DNA from: Lutibacter sp. A64
Lineage (GTDB): Bacteria; Bacteroidota; Bacteroidia; Flavobacteriales; Flavobacteriaceae
Length of the DNA stretch: 64,000 bases
Direction of reading: 5' to 3'
Assembly (NCBI RefSeq): GCF_022429565.1
Contig: NZ_CP092487.1
Span: 3,366,001-3,430,000, forward strand
A program made the translations under genes and the position numbers. Below are positions 55,232-63,692 of this stretch, piece after piece. Below the pieces are notes generated by a model that had not been told where the DNA came from, searched no databases, and saw only the letters and a program-made list of their open reading frames with translations. Position 1 is the stretch's first letter; each line of letters begins with the position of its first letter.

Positions 55232-58066
55232 TTAATGCGCCTCCAACCAATTTTGTCCTTCACCTAAATCTACAATCAATGGTACAGAAAGTTTAAATGC
55301 ACTTTCCATTTTTTGTTTAATTATTGGTTTTAAAAGTTCGGCTTCATCATTATGCATATCAAAAACCAATTCATCATGCACTTGTAGTAACATTTTAGTT
55401 TTGTAATTTCCTTCTGTTAAAAATGTATGGATTTGAATCATAGCAATTTTAATAATGTCAGCAGCACTTCCTTGAATTGGAGCATTTACAGCATTTCTTT
55501 CGTCACCAGAACGCACAATGGCATTTTGTGAGTTGATGTTTTTTAAATACCTACGGCGTGCTAATATAGTTTCTACATAACCATTATCACGGGCAAAATC
55601 TACTTGATGTGCTATGTATTGCTTTAGTTTTGGGAAATTTTTATAATAATTATCTATTAATTCTTTTGCTTCGGTTCTAGATTTATTTAATTGTTGCGCT
55701 AGTGTAAATGCACCTTGACCGTAAATAATACCAAAGTTTACGGCTTTTGCATCTCCACGTTGTGAGCGGGTAACTTCAGCCAATGGTACATTAAAAACTT
55801 TTGCAGCTGTGGCAGCGTGAATATCTTCTCCTTTATTAAAAGATGCAATCATACTTTCATCTTTACTTAATGCTGCAATTATGCGTAATTCAATTTGAGA
55901 ATAATCGGCGGCAACCAATGTGTAATTTTTATCTCTGGGTATAAATGCTTTTCTAACTTCTCTACCTCTTTCTGTTCTAATTGGAATATTTTGAAGATTT
56001 GGATTGTTAGAGCTTAACCTTCCAGTTGCTGCAACAGCTTGACTGTAAGTTGTGTGGATTCTATTTGTTACTGGATTTACTTCTTTTGGTAAAGCATCTA
56101 TATAGGTGTTTTTTAGTTTTACCAAACCTCTCCATTCTAATATTTCTTGAACAATTTGATGTTTAGGTGCTAATTTTGATAAAATCTCTTCACCAGTAGC
56201 ATATTGACCGGTTTTTGTTTTTTTAGGTTTATCTAGTAATTTTAAATGGTCAAATAGTACATCGCCTAACTGTTTTGGTGAAGCTAAATTAAAACTTACG
56301 CCAGCTTCTTTGTAAATAGCATCTTCAAGTTTTTGAATGTCGTTTGTTAATTTTTCTGCTAATGAATTTAAAAACACGTCATCTAATTTAATGCCTTCTA
56401 ACTCCATTGAAGCTAAAACTCTTAGTACAGGCATTTCAATTTTATTGTAGAGTTTTGTTAACTTAAATTTTTCTAAATCTTTTTGAAAGATCTCTTTAAG
56501 TTGAAAAATAATAGCCGCCTTTTCAACCGTATATTCGGTTAATTTAGCAATGTCTATAGCTTTAATTGAAAGTTGGTTCTTACCTTTTCTCCCAATTAAA
56601 TCAGTATTATTTATAGGTTGGTAATTTAAATAAGTTTCAGAAAGCACATTCATATCATGACGCATATCTGGGTGTAATAAATAATGGGCTAATTGAGTGT
56701 CGAATAAATTTCCTTTAAGTTGAATGTTAAAGGTATTAAGTACTTTTATGGTGAATTTTAATTCGTGGCCAATTTTTTCAATAGTTTCATTTTCGAAAAA
56801 AGGAATAAATTCTTCTAAAATTGTTTTTGTATTTTCTTTATTTTCAACTGTAACAAAATATCCTTTTCCGTTTTCATAAGAGAAAGATATTCCAACTATT
56901 TCAGCTTCAAAAGCATTAAATCCAATGGTTTCAATATGAAAACTTACAGATTTTTGTTGCAATAATTTTTGAAGTAATAATTTTCTAGAAAGCGGTGTGT
57001 TTATATGTTGATAAAGGTGATCTGTATTTTCGTAATTTTTATAACCTGTAATTCCTGTTTCTTCTGTATTATTAGCTGCTGCAGTAGCAAATAAATCGAA
57101 TTGTTGGTTAGCTTCTTCTGGTGATTTATTAGCTTGTTTTGTATTAGAATTGTTTATTCCACTTGTTGTTTCTGTAGCTGGAACTTTAAATATTTTATTT
57201 AGACTTTCTGCAATTCTTCTAAATTCTAATTCTTTAAAAATCTCATTTGTTTTTTCAAAATCAGGATGGTTTAATTCAAAATCTTTTTCGTTAAAAGTAA
57301 CAGGGCAATCTAGAATAATAGTTGCTAATTCTTTTGAAAGTAAGCCAAGTTCTTTATTAGCTTCAACTTTTTCTTTCATTTTACCTTTTAGCTCGTGTGT
57401 ATTTGCCAAAAGATTTTCCATACTTCCGTATTGTTTTAAGAATTTTTTAGCTGTTTTGTCTCCAACACCTGGAAGTCCCGGAATATTATCAACAGCATCT
57501 CCCATCATTCCTAAATAATCAATTACTTGTTCTGGGCGTTCAACTTCAAACTTTTTTTGAACTTCTGGAATACCCCAAATTTCTATACCATTTCCCATTC
57601 GGGCAGGTTTGTACATAAAAATGTTTTCAGAAACCAACTGTGCAAAATCTTTATCGGGTGTTACCATAAAGGTTTGAAATCCTGCTTTTTCTGCTTGTTT
57701 TGAAAGTGTTCCAATTAAATCATCTGCTTCAAATCCCTCTTTTTCAATAATAGGAATGTGCATTGCTTTTAAAATTTCATGAATATAAGGAATAGCAATT
57801 TTTATAGCTTCAGGTGTTTCACTTCTGTTAGATTTATATTCAGGAAACGCTTCATTTCTAGAATTAGATCCTCCTTTATCAAATGCTACAGCTAAATGAT
57901 CTGGATTTTCTCGTTTAATTACATCTAATAAAGAGTTTGTAAATCCTAAAATGGCGGAAGTATCCATACCTTTTGAATTAATTCTAGGATTTTTTATAAG
58001 TGCATAATAACCACGAAATATTAATGCAAAAGCATCTAAAAGGAAAAGGCGTTTTTGTGCAGACAT
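55232..58066 (-). CDS. polA: DNA polymerase I with a degenerate proofreading domain
   Basis: A 944-residue repair/replication polymerase. The N-terminal 5'-nuclease domain (about 1-290) has DAFALIFRGYYAL, GFEADDLIG, TPDKDFAQLV and GVGDKTAKKFL. The middle 3'-5' exonuclease-like domain (about 350-540) has His377 in SFHIET, Thr439 in GHELKFT and Lys516 in YTVEK, where E. coli has the metal-binding Asp355, Asp424 and Asp501. Only the Glu and Tyr positions (Glu379, Tyr512) are kept. The C-terminal polymerase domain is intact: DYSQIELRI, RRGDAKAVNFGIIYG-type motif B (key QRGDAKAVNFG) and QVHDELVFD. I expect active polymerase and flap nuclease, but no proofreading. Confidence 0.95.
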   Translation of the reverse strand: MSAQKRLFLLDAFALIFRGYYALIKNPRINSKGMDTSAILGFTNSLLDVIKRENPDHLAVAFDKGGSNSRNEAFPEYKSNRSETPEAIKIAIPYIHEILKAMHIPIIEKEGFEADDLIGTLSKQAEKAGFQTFMVTPDKDFAQLVSENIFMYKPARMGNGIEIWGIPEVQKKFEVERPEQVIDYLGMMGDAVDNIPGLPGVGDKTAKKFLKQYGSMENLLANTHELKGKMKEKVEANKELGLLSKELATIILDCPVTFNEKDFELNHPDFEKTNEIFKELEFRRIAESLNKIFKVPATETTSGINNSNTKQANKSPEEANQQFDLFATAAANNTEETGITGYKNYENTDHLYQHINTPLSRKLLLQKLLQQKSVSFHIETIGFNAFEAEIVGISFSYENGKGYFVTVENKENTKTILEEFIPFFENETIEKIGHELKFTIKVLNTFNIQLKGNLFDTQLAHYLLHPDMRHDMNVLSETYLNYQPINNTDLIGRKGKNQLSIKAIDIAKLTEYTVEKAAIIFQLKEIFQKDLEKFKLTKLYNKIEMPVLRVLASMELEGIKLDDVFLNSLAEKLTNDIQKLEDAIYKEAGVSFNLASPKQLGDVLFDHLKLLDKPKKTKTGQYATGEEILSKLAPKHQIVQEILEWRGLVKLKNTYIDALPKEVNPVTNRIHTTYSQAVAATGRLSSNNPNLQNIPIRTERGREVRKAFIPRDKNYTLVAADYSQIELRIIAALSKDESMIASFNKGEDIHAATAAKVFNVPLAEVTRSQRGDAKAVNFGIIYGQGAFTLAQQLNKSRTEAKELIDNYYKNFPKLKQYIAHQVDFARDNGYVETILARRRYLKNINSQNAIVRSGDERNAVNAPIQGSAADIIKIAMIQIHTFLTEGNYKTKMLLQVHDELVFDMHNDEAELLKPIIKQKMESAFKLSVPLIVDLGEGQNWLEAH

Positions 58067-58184
58067 CTATTTTTTATTGAAATTTTTAATTGCAGTAAAA
58101 GTACTAAAATCAATTTTAACAATTTATTAATTCAGATGTTTTACAAATTTGAATGTAGATTTTATTTAATAATAGTGTTAGTAA

Positions 58185-58889
58185 TTAAATTTTTACAATT
58201 TGGTAAGAATTAAAAGCATTTGTTGAAATATCTTTTATTACAAAAAAATAGGAGCCTCTTGCTAATCTCGAGATATCTATTAATTTTTCTTGAGTTTTTA
58301 AAACCATCTGACCAATAGCATTATAAACATTTATTTCAATATCTAGTGTTGTGTTTATATAAACATTGTTTATTACTGGGTTAGGATATATTTGTAAGTT
58401 TAGTTTTGCAAAATCTTTTATAGCCAATGTAGCTCCAGTTGAACTCGCCGTTATAGATGAAAAATCGGTAGCAGATCCAAATGTAAAAGTTAAAGTGTTT
58501 AAAGAAGTGTTTAAAGTGCCTGTATAAGAGTTCCAAATATTTAAACCGTTTTTAACCTGTAGTACTAAATCTGCTTCAGTTAGGCTATTTAATTCAGTAT
58601 CTTCATAAAATAAAATAAGTTCTCCTTGAAATCCTGAAGCAAAAGAATCAAAGGTAAAAACCCTCTCAATACTTTCTTCAGATAAGGCTGTACTTGTTTT
58701 TGTTATGGCATTTTCTCCGTTAATTGTAAAATCTGAACTAGGTGTTAAGGCTAGACCATTTACATATAAAGTAGCACCATTTTTTATTGTAATTGACTCT
58801 GTACCAGCAATAGTTAAATCTTGTCCATAAAACAAAGAAGTAATTAAAAAAAAGGTAAAGAAGCACACTTTTTTTATTAGGGGTTTCAT
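58185..58889 (-). CDS. Secreted protein with T9SS type-A sorting domain
   Basis: A 234-residue protein. A signal peptide (ending LFYGQ) precedes a beta-rich body of about 130 residues that I do not recognise. A C-terminal type-A sorting domain (about 160-234) follows, with LQIYPNPVINNVYINT, GQMVLKTQ and LARGSYFFVI. It is a type IX secretion cargo, probably on the surface or released. Its own promoter lies 44-74 nt upstream. It is divergent from the tail-fibre-like gene. Confidence 0.9.
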   Translation of the reverse strand: MKPLIKKVCFFTFFLITSLFYGQDLTIAGTESITIKNGATLYVNGLALTPSSDFTINGENAITKTSTALSEESIERVFTFDSFASGFQGELILFYEDTELNSLTEADLVLQVKNGLNIWNSYTGTLNTSLNTLTFTFGSATDFSSITASSTGATLAIKDFAKLNLQIYPNPVINNVYINTTLDIEINVYNAIGQMVLKTQEKLIDISRLARGSYFFVIKDISTNAFNSYQIVKI

Positions 58890-58932
58890 ATTTATTGGGG
58901 TTGAAATTAAATAATAATTAATTCTAAGATTT

Positions 58933-58963
58933 CAAATATATGAAAACAATTTTAATAAGCAAT
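58933..58963 (-). promoter_or_regulatory. Promoter of the T9SS type-A secreted protein gene
   Basis: ATTG (58963-58960), 19 nt, then TATATTTG (58940-58933) on the minus strand. The -7 box is exact and the -33 box matches 3 of 4 bases. Confidence 0.65.
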
Positions 58964-59128
58964 ATTGTAATTGATTATAGGTCAAATTGTTAAGAGTGTT
59001 AATTTTTAAAATTAAAAAATAAATATGGCTTAAGTTAAATTATATTTCATATGTTTAGAGGCTTAAAAAATTGAAAATAGAATCAACCCTATAAAAACCC
59101 TAAACTAAAACTAACTAAATAAAGACTT

Positions 59129-60562
59129 ATGAAATTGAAAAAAGATTTATTAATAGTTATGCTATTGATATTTGTTAATTTGAGTATTTTTTCTCAAATA
59201 GGAATAGGAACTACAAACCCTCATGTATCTTCTGTTTTAGATATGACATCAACAACACAAGGTGTTTTAACACCTAGAATGACATCAGCTCAACGGCTTG
59301 CAATTTTATCACCAATAGAAGGATTATTGGTTTTTGATAATGAAGAGGATGCTTTTTATTATTACAATGGTAGTGTTTGGGTAAAACTAGAAGGTGCTAT
59401 ACAAAGAGATAATTATAAACTTGTAAAGGATATTTCGGATCTAGCAGATGAATTAAGCGGTTCTAAATATGTATTATCCGACAGTTATACTTATGAAATT
59501 AACGGTAAAATAACGTTTGATTATCCTGTTGAATTAAATGGTGCTAATATTATAGGAAGAGATACTGGAGAAGATATCCTTGAAAATGCATCAGGATCAA
59601 CTTTTTTTACGGGTACAAAAGGTGGGAGATTTAAAGACCTTGTAATTGAAGGTGGTGATAATCCAGTTTTTAATATTTCAGGTGGGGCTGGAACTGGTAG
59701 TGTAGCAGGGTATAGTGTTCTTATAAAAAATGCTTCTTCTTTAGGAACTATTAGTGATTTATTCTCTGTGTTTTTTGAAGTTTTACAAGTAACAGATACA
59801 GATAACGGGTTTGATATTTCTGATATTACTTCTTTTTTTATGGATAAAATATTTTGGACAGGTGGTAATAAAGGAACCTTTTTAAAACTTTCAGGAACGT
59901 TTGGTAATTTGCAAATAGCTAATGGAAGAGTGGTTGCAGACTCTGGAGAAATAGGGGTAGATGTAAGTGCTAACCCTTCAATTTCTGTTTCAGCATCCTT
60001 GTCTGAAGTCAGTTTTACTGGGTCAGGAGATCTTATTAAGTCGTATACTTCAGGAAGCTATTCTGGGTATAATTTTACAAATGATTGGGATGTAGATTGT
60101 CCTGGTATTCCTGTTGAAACTGATGGTAATGCTACAGGAAATATTAATTTGGATTATGCTGTTGGGTCTGGGGCAAATACAACATTTTCTGGTACAGGAA
60201 CATCTAGTAGAATAAAAATAGCAGGCAATACAACGTCAACTAATTTATTTAGATTTAGTTCACCAATAAATAATAGAATAACTTATAAAGGAAGTAAAAC
60301 AAGATATTTTAGTCTTTCAGCAAGTCTGTCTTTTCAAGGAGATAATAATAATACCATATTTATATTTTATATGAGCAAAAATAATACTATTATTGAAGAG
60401 ACTAAGGTATATAGAGAGGTTGGTGAAAATAATGATGTTGGAGCTTTACCGATAGTTGGTACAGTTGAATTAGCACCTAATGATTATATAGAGGTTTGGG
60501 CCGAACGTTACAGTGGTAGCGGAGATTTACTAGCGGTATCTTTAAACTTAATAATAAGGTAA
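59129..60562 (+). CDS. Secreted tail-fibre-like protein
   Basis: A 477-residue protein. A signal peptide (MKLKKDLLIVMLLIFVNLSIFS) is followed by QIGIGTTNPHVSSVLDM, TTQGVLTPRMTSAQR and FYYYNGSVWVKL, a segment found at the start of many Bacteroidetes surface and tail-fibre-like proteins. The middle (about 95-330) is Gly/Ser/Asn-rich and beta-helix-like. The last 120 residues alternate like a C1q or fibre-head beta sandwich (SLSASLSFQGDN, LAPNDYIEVWAER). No T9SS C-terminal domain is visible, so its route across the outer membrane is unclear. No phage genes surround it. Confidence 0.7.
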   Translation: MKLKKDLLIVMLLIFVNLSIFSQIGIGTTNPHVSSVLDMTSTTQGVLTPRMTSAQRLAILSPIEGLLVFDNEEDAFYYYNGSVWVKLEGAIQRDNYKLVKDISDLADELSGSKYVLSDSYTYEINGKITFDYPVELNGANIIGRDTGEDILENASGSTFFTGTKGGRFKDLVIEGGDNPVFNISGGAGTGSVAGYSVLIKNASSLGTISDLFSVFFEVLQVTDTDNGFDISDITSFFMDKIFWTGGNKGTFLKLSGTFGNLQIANGRVVADSGEIGVDVSANPSISVSASLSEVSFTGSGDLIKSYTSGSYSGYNFTNDWDVDCPGIPVETDGNATGNINLDYAVGSGANTTFSGTGTSSRIKIAGNTTSTNLFRFSSPINNRITYKGSKTRYFSLSASLSFQGDNNNTIFIFYMSKNNTIIEETKVYREVGENNDVGALPIVGTVELAPNDYIEVWAERYSGSGDLLAVSLNLIIR

Positions 60563-60634
60563 ATAAATGTTAATTGCATCTTAATTTTAAAATTGAACGC
60601 TGTAAAAATCATAAAATAAAGTAGATTTGTTTTT

Positions 60635-61840
60635 ATGGTTAGATGGCTTTTTTTTATAGTAATTGTATTTTTTATAGATCTTTATGCGTTTCAAAGCGTT
60701 AAAACAATAACTAAACATAAAATTGTATTTGTATTATATTGGTTAATATCAATTGCTGTAATTGTAAATGTTATTTATAGTGTTAATTCTATTGAAGCAT
60801 CTAAAGGATTAAATCAGCAGGTAATGCTTTCATTTGGATTGCTAATTCTTACAATAGCACCAAAAATTATAGCACTTATTGTATTGTTTAGTGAAGATAT
60901 TTTTAGAATTTTTAAATCTGTTTTTAATTATTTTTCAACTACAGCAGGTTATTTTCCAGACAGAAGAGTTTTTGTTAGTAAAGTAGCTTTGGGTTTGGCT
61001 GCAATTCCTTTTTCGTCGATTTTGTACGGAATGGTAAAGGGAAAATACAATTTTAAAGTTATAAAGCACACCTTGTTTTTTGATGATTTACCAAGTGCTT
61101 TTGATGGTTTTAAGTTAACGCACCTTTCAGATATACATAGTGGAAGTTTTGATAATGAAGAGAAAATTGCCTATGCAATAGATTTAATTAATGAACAAGA
61201 ATCGGATGTTATTTTATTTACAGGAGATATTGTAAATAATATTGCTGATGAAATGAATCCTTGGATTCCATATTTCAAAAAAATAAAAGCTAAAGATGGC
61301 AAATATTCTGTTTTAGGAAATCACGATTATGGTGAGTATGTTCGTTGGAATTCTGCTGAAGAAAAAGAACAAAATTTTCAGGCCATAAAAGATATTCACC
61401 CTAAAATTGGATTTAATTTATTGTTGAATGATAGTGTTTATTTAGAGAAAGAAAACGATAAAATTGCGTTAATTGGTGTTGAAAATTGGGGAACACGCTT
61501 TAAAAAAGCCGGTGATTTAAATTTGGCATCATCAAAAATCAATAAAGAAGATTTTAAAATATTAATGAGTCATGATCCTTCGCATTGGGAACATGAGGTA
61601 AAAACACATGAAAAAAATTACCATTTAACGTTAAGTGGACATACTCACGGAATGCAATTTGGAATTGAAATCCCAGGTGTAAAATGGAGCCCAATTAAAT
61701 ATGTTTATAAACATTGGGCTGGTATGTATAAAGAGCTTGGAAAATATATAAATGTAAATAGAGGATTTGGATTTTTAGCATTTCCTGGTAGAATAGGTAT
61801 TTGGCCAGAAATTACAGTAATTACACTGAAAAAGAAGTAA
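60635..61840 (+). CDS. Membrane-anchored metallophosphoesterase
   Basis: A 401-residue protein. Three to four N-terminal hydrophobic helices (about 1-20, 28-48, 62-88 and a weaker one near 113-130) anchor a calcineurin-like phosphoesterase domain (about 155-400). Metal motifs are visible: Asp166/His168 in HLSDIHSG, Asp198 in TGDIVNN, Asn-His230-Asp231 in GNHDYG, and SGHTHG near 335. YaeI/YkuE-type relatives hydrolyse lipid or sugar phosphates. The substrate is unknown. A TAGATTTG box at 60622-60629 is so near the ATG that the transcript could be almost leaderless. Confidence 0.9.
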   Translation: MVRWLFFIVIVFFIDLYAFQSVKTITKHKIVFVLYWLISIAVIVNVIYSVNSIEASKGLNQQVMLSFGLLILTIAPKIIALIVLFSEDIFRIFKSVFNYFSTTAGYFPDRRVFVSKVALGLAAIPFSSILYGMVKGKYNFKVIKHTLFFDDLPSAFDGFKLTHLSDIHSGSFDNEEKIAYAIDLINEQESDVILFTGDIVNNIADEMNPWIPYFKKIKAKDGKYSVLGNHDYGEYVRWNSAEEKEQNFQAIKDIHPKIGFNLLLNDSVYLEKENDKIALIGVENWGTRFKKAGDLNLASSKINKEDFKILMSHDPSHWEHEVKTHEKNYHLTLSGHTHGMQFGIEIPGVKWSPIKYVYKHWAGMYKELGKYINVNRGFGFLAFPGRIGIWPEITVITLKKK

Positions 61841-61866
61841 CTATCTATTTTTTTAATTTAAAATAG

Positions 61867-61874
61867 TACATTTG
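61867..61874 (+). promoter_or_regulatory. -7 box for the thioredoxin-fold gene
   Basis: TACATTTG matches TAnnTTTG exactly, 55 nt before the start. It sits inside a small inverted repeat, GTACAT-TTGTAT-ATGTAC (61866-61883), which could be an operator. No good -33 box was found. Confidence 0.4.
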
Positions 61875-61928
61875 TATATGTACAGCCTGTTTTTTTTGCA
61901 GCTATAGTCTATAAAAATATAATAAATT

Positions 61929-62225
61929 ATGACAAAATTTGGAGAATTAATAAGTTCTGAGATTCCTGTTTTAATCGATTTTTATGCGGAATGGGAAGAC
62001 GACTCTGATAATTTGCATTCTGTATTAAGAGATGTTGCCGCTGCGCTTGGAGATAAAGCTAAGGTGATAAAAATTGATATTGAAAAAAATGAAATATTAG
62101 CAAATGCATTAAGAATCAAAGGAAATCCAACCTTTATTATTTATAAAGATGGAGAAATGAAATGGAGACAATCCGGTGATCAAGATGCAAATTCATTAAT
62201 TACTTTAGTGCAGCAATATGTTTAG
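61929..62225 (+). CDS. Thioredoxin-fold protein lacking the CxxC site
   Basis: A 98-residue protein with a clear thioredoxin pattern: VLIDFYAEW (14-22), a charged helix, VIKIDIEKNEILANALRIKGNPTFIIY keyed by cis-Pro67 (GNPTF), and a C-terminal helix. The active-site WCGPC is replaced by Trp22-Glu-Asp-Asp-Ser26 and there is no Cys at all, so it cannot act as a disulfide reductase. It may be a binding or scaffold protein. It follows the metallophosphoesterase by 88 nt and has its own -7 box. Confidence 0.88.
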   Translation: MTKFGELISSEIPVLIDFYAEWEDDSDNLHSVLRDVAAALGDKAKVIKIDIEKNEILANALRIKGNPTFIIYKDGEMKWRQSGDQDANSLITLVQQYV

Positions 62226-62388
62226 GCTGCTGTTGCTCTTATTTATTGTAATTAGTATGATAGTAATTACGTATACAATCTAGTGTTTTCTTAAAATTAC
62301 TATAGTAAAAACCTCTTTCTAGTAGTTAATAATATTATTTTACCCTAAGATTGTTATTTATTAAAAAAAATAGATTAATATTGGTGTG

Positions 62389-62396
62389 TATTTTTG
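62389..62396 (+). promoter_or_regulatory. -7 box for the AraC regulator gene
   Basis: TATTTTTG matches TAnnTTTG exactly, about 92 nt before the start. No clear -33 box is seen. Confidence 0.35.
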
Positions 62397-62487
62397 TTTA
62401 GTAAAACAGACATATGAAAAATTATAAATCAATAATAATGATTAATAGCAAACAACTTCTTCTTGTTAAAGCAAAATAATATAACAC

Positions 62488-63336
62488 ATGAAAGTTTTAC
62501 CTTTTACTATTCCAAAACCTAAAAATGTTACAATGTATGCGGAGCATTACAAAGGTGAAAACTTTTACGAAAAATTACACCAACATAAAGAAATTCAAAT
62601 TAGTTTAGTTCTTGCAGGAGAAGGCACTTTTGTAATTGGTGACTGTGTAGGTAGTTTTAAGAAAAATGATATTTTTGTTTTAGGTGAAAATTTACCTCAT
62701 GTTTTTAAACGTGATGTTGCTTTTGAAGAAGAAACTGAAATGGTAACCCTATTTTTTGCCAAAAATTGTTTTGGAGAAGTTTTTTTTGATTTACCAGAGT
62801 TTGAGAGTTTTACAGGTTTTTTTGATAGTGCGGTTTTAGGATATTCGGTTCTGTCAAATAAAAAAGAGATTACATCAATTTTTTCCAAGATTAAGTCGTA
62901 TTCAAAATACCAACAATTTATAAATTTTTTAGAAGTTTTACGTTTAATTTCTGGTGCAAAAAAACGCAAATTATCTTCGTTAATAAATTTAAAAAAATAT
63001 GCGGGAAATGAAGGAAAACGAATGAGCGATATTTTTCAATATACAATGGATAATTTTCATAAGGAAATAAGCTTGCACGATGTTGCAAATATTGCAAATA
63101 TGACTCCTAATGCATTTTGTAGGTATTTTAAACAACGAACAACAAAAACATTTGTAAATTTTTTAATTGATATTAGAATAGGAAATGCTTGTAAATTATT
63201 AGCTAAGAAAAACGATTTAAGTATTACTGAGATTTCTTACAAATCTGGTTTTAATAATTTGGCAAATTTTAATAGAAAGTTTAAATTTATAAAAGGTGTA
63301 ACACCTTCAGAATACAGAAAAAAACATAATTATTAA
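62488..63336 (+). CDS. AraC-family transcriptional regulator with N-terminal cupin
   Basis: A 282-residue soluble regulator. The N-terminal cupin-like sensor (about 20-110) has HQHKEIQISLVLAGEGTFVIGD and GENLPHVF, as in sugar-responsive AraC proteins. The C-terminal double helix-turn-helix (about 180-282) has LHDVANIANMTPNAFCRYFKQ and ITEISYKSGFNNLANFNRKFK, ending GVTPSEYRKK. The effector is unknown and no sugar-use genes are nearby. Its 3' end overlaps the convergent YjbR gene by 4 nt. Confidence 0.92.
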   Translation: MKVLPFTIPKPKNVTMYAEHYKGENFYEKLHQHKEIQISLVLAGEGTFVIGDCVGSFKKNDIFVLGENLPHVFKRDVAFEEETEMVTLFFAKNCFGEVFFDLPEFESFTGFFDSAVLGYSVLSNKKEITSIFSKIKSYSKYQQFINFLEVLRLISGAKKRKLSSLINLKKYAGNEGKRMSDIFQYTMDNFHKEISLHDVANIANMTPNAFCRYFKQRTTKTFVNFLIDIRIGNACKLLAKKNDLSITEISYKSGFNNLANFNRKFKFIKGVTPSEYRKKHNY

Positions 63337-63689
63337 AGAAAACCTAATTCTTTTTGAAGCTTTTTTGTAAGCCCGTTTACAACTAAGTTGTATGAGTGGT
63401 CTATTAATTCTTCAATTAATTTGTTGGATAAATTACTAGTTATAGTTACAGTGTTCCAATGTTTTTTGCTCATATGATAGCCTGCAATAATTTCTGAATA
63501 TTCTTCGCGTAGCTGTATAGCTCTTTCAGGGTTGCATTTTAAATTTACTGTTGTAGGTTGTTTGTTTAAATTGGTTAGTGCAAATAATTTATTAGCTACT
63601 TTAAAAACCAAGGTTGCATCATCAAAAGGAAAACTTTCGGTAACATGTTTTTTAGATAAGCAGTAAGTTCTAAATTGCTCTATATTCAT
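63333..63689 (-). CDS. MmcQ/YjbR-family protein
   Basis: A 118-residue protein of the YjbR double-wing fold. It starts MNIEQFRTYCLSKKHVTESFPFDD, keyed by FPFDDATLVFKV, with NLKCNPERAIQLREEY and GYHMSKKHWNTV, the family's conserved centre. The fold is thought to bind DNA but its role is unclear. It starts 3 nt after the stop of the partial gene upstream, so the two are probably in one operon. Confidence 0.92.
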   Translation of the reverse strand: MNIEQFRTYCLSKKHVTESFPFDDATLVFKVANKLFALTNLNKQPTTVNLKCNPERAIQLREEYSEIIAGYHMSKKHWNTVTITSNLSNKLIEELIDHSYNLVVNGLTKKLQKELGFL

Positions 63690-63692
63690 AAA

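Noticed and set aside
59129..60562. A prophage remnant
   Set aside because: Only one fibre-like gene is present. No capsid, portal, terminase or integrase gene lies nearby, and the protein has a bacterial signal peptide.
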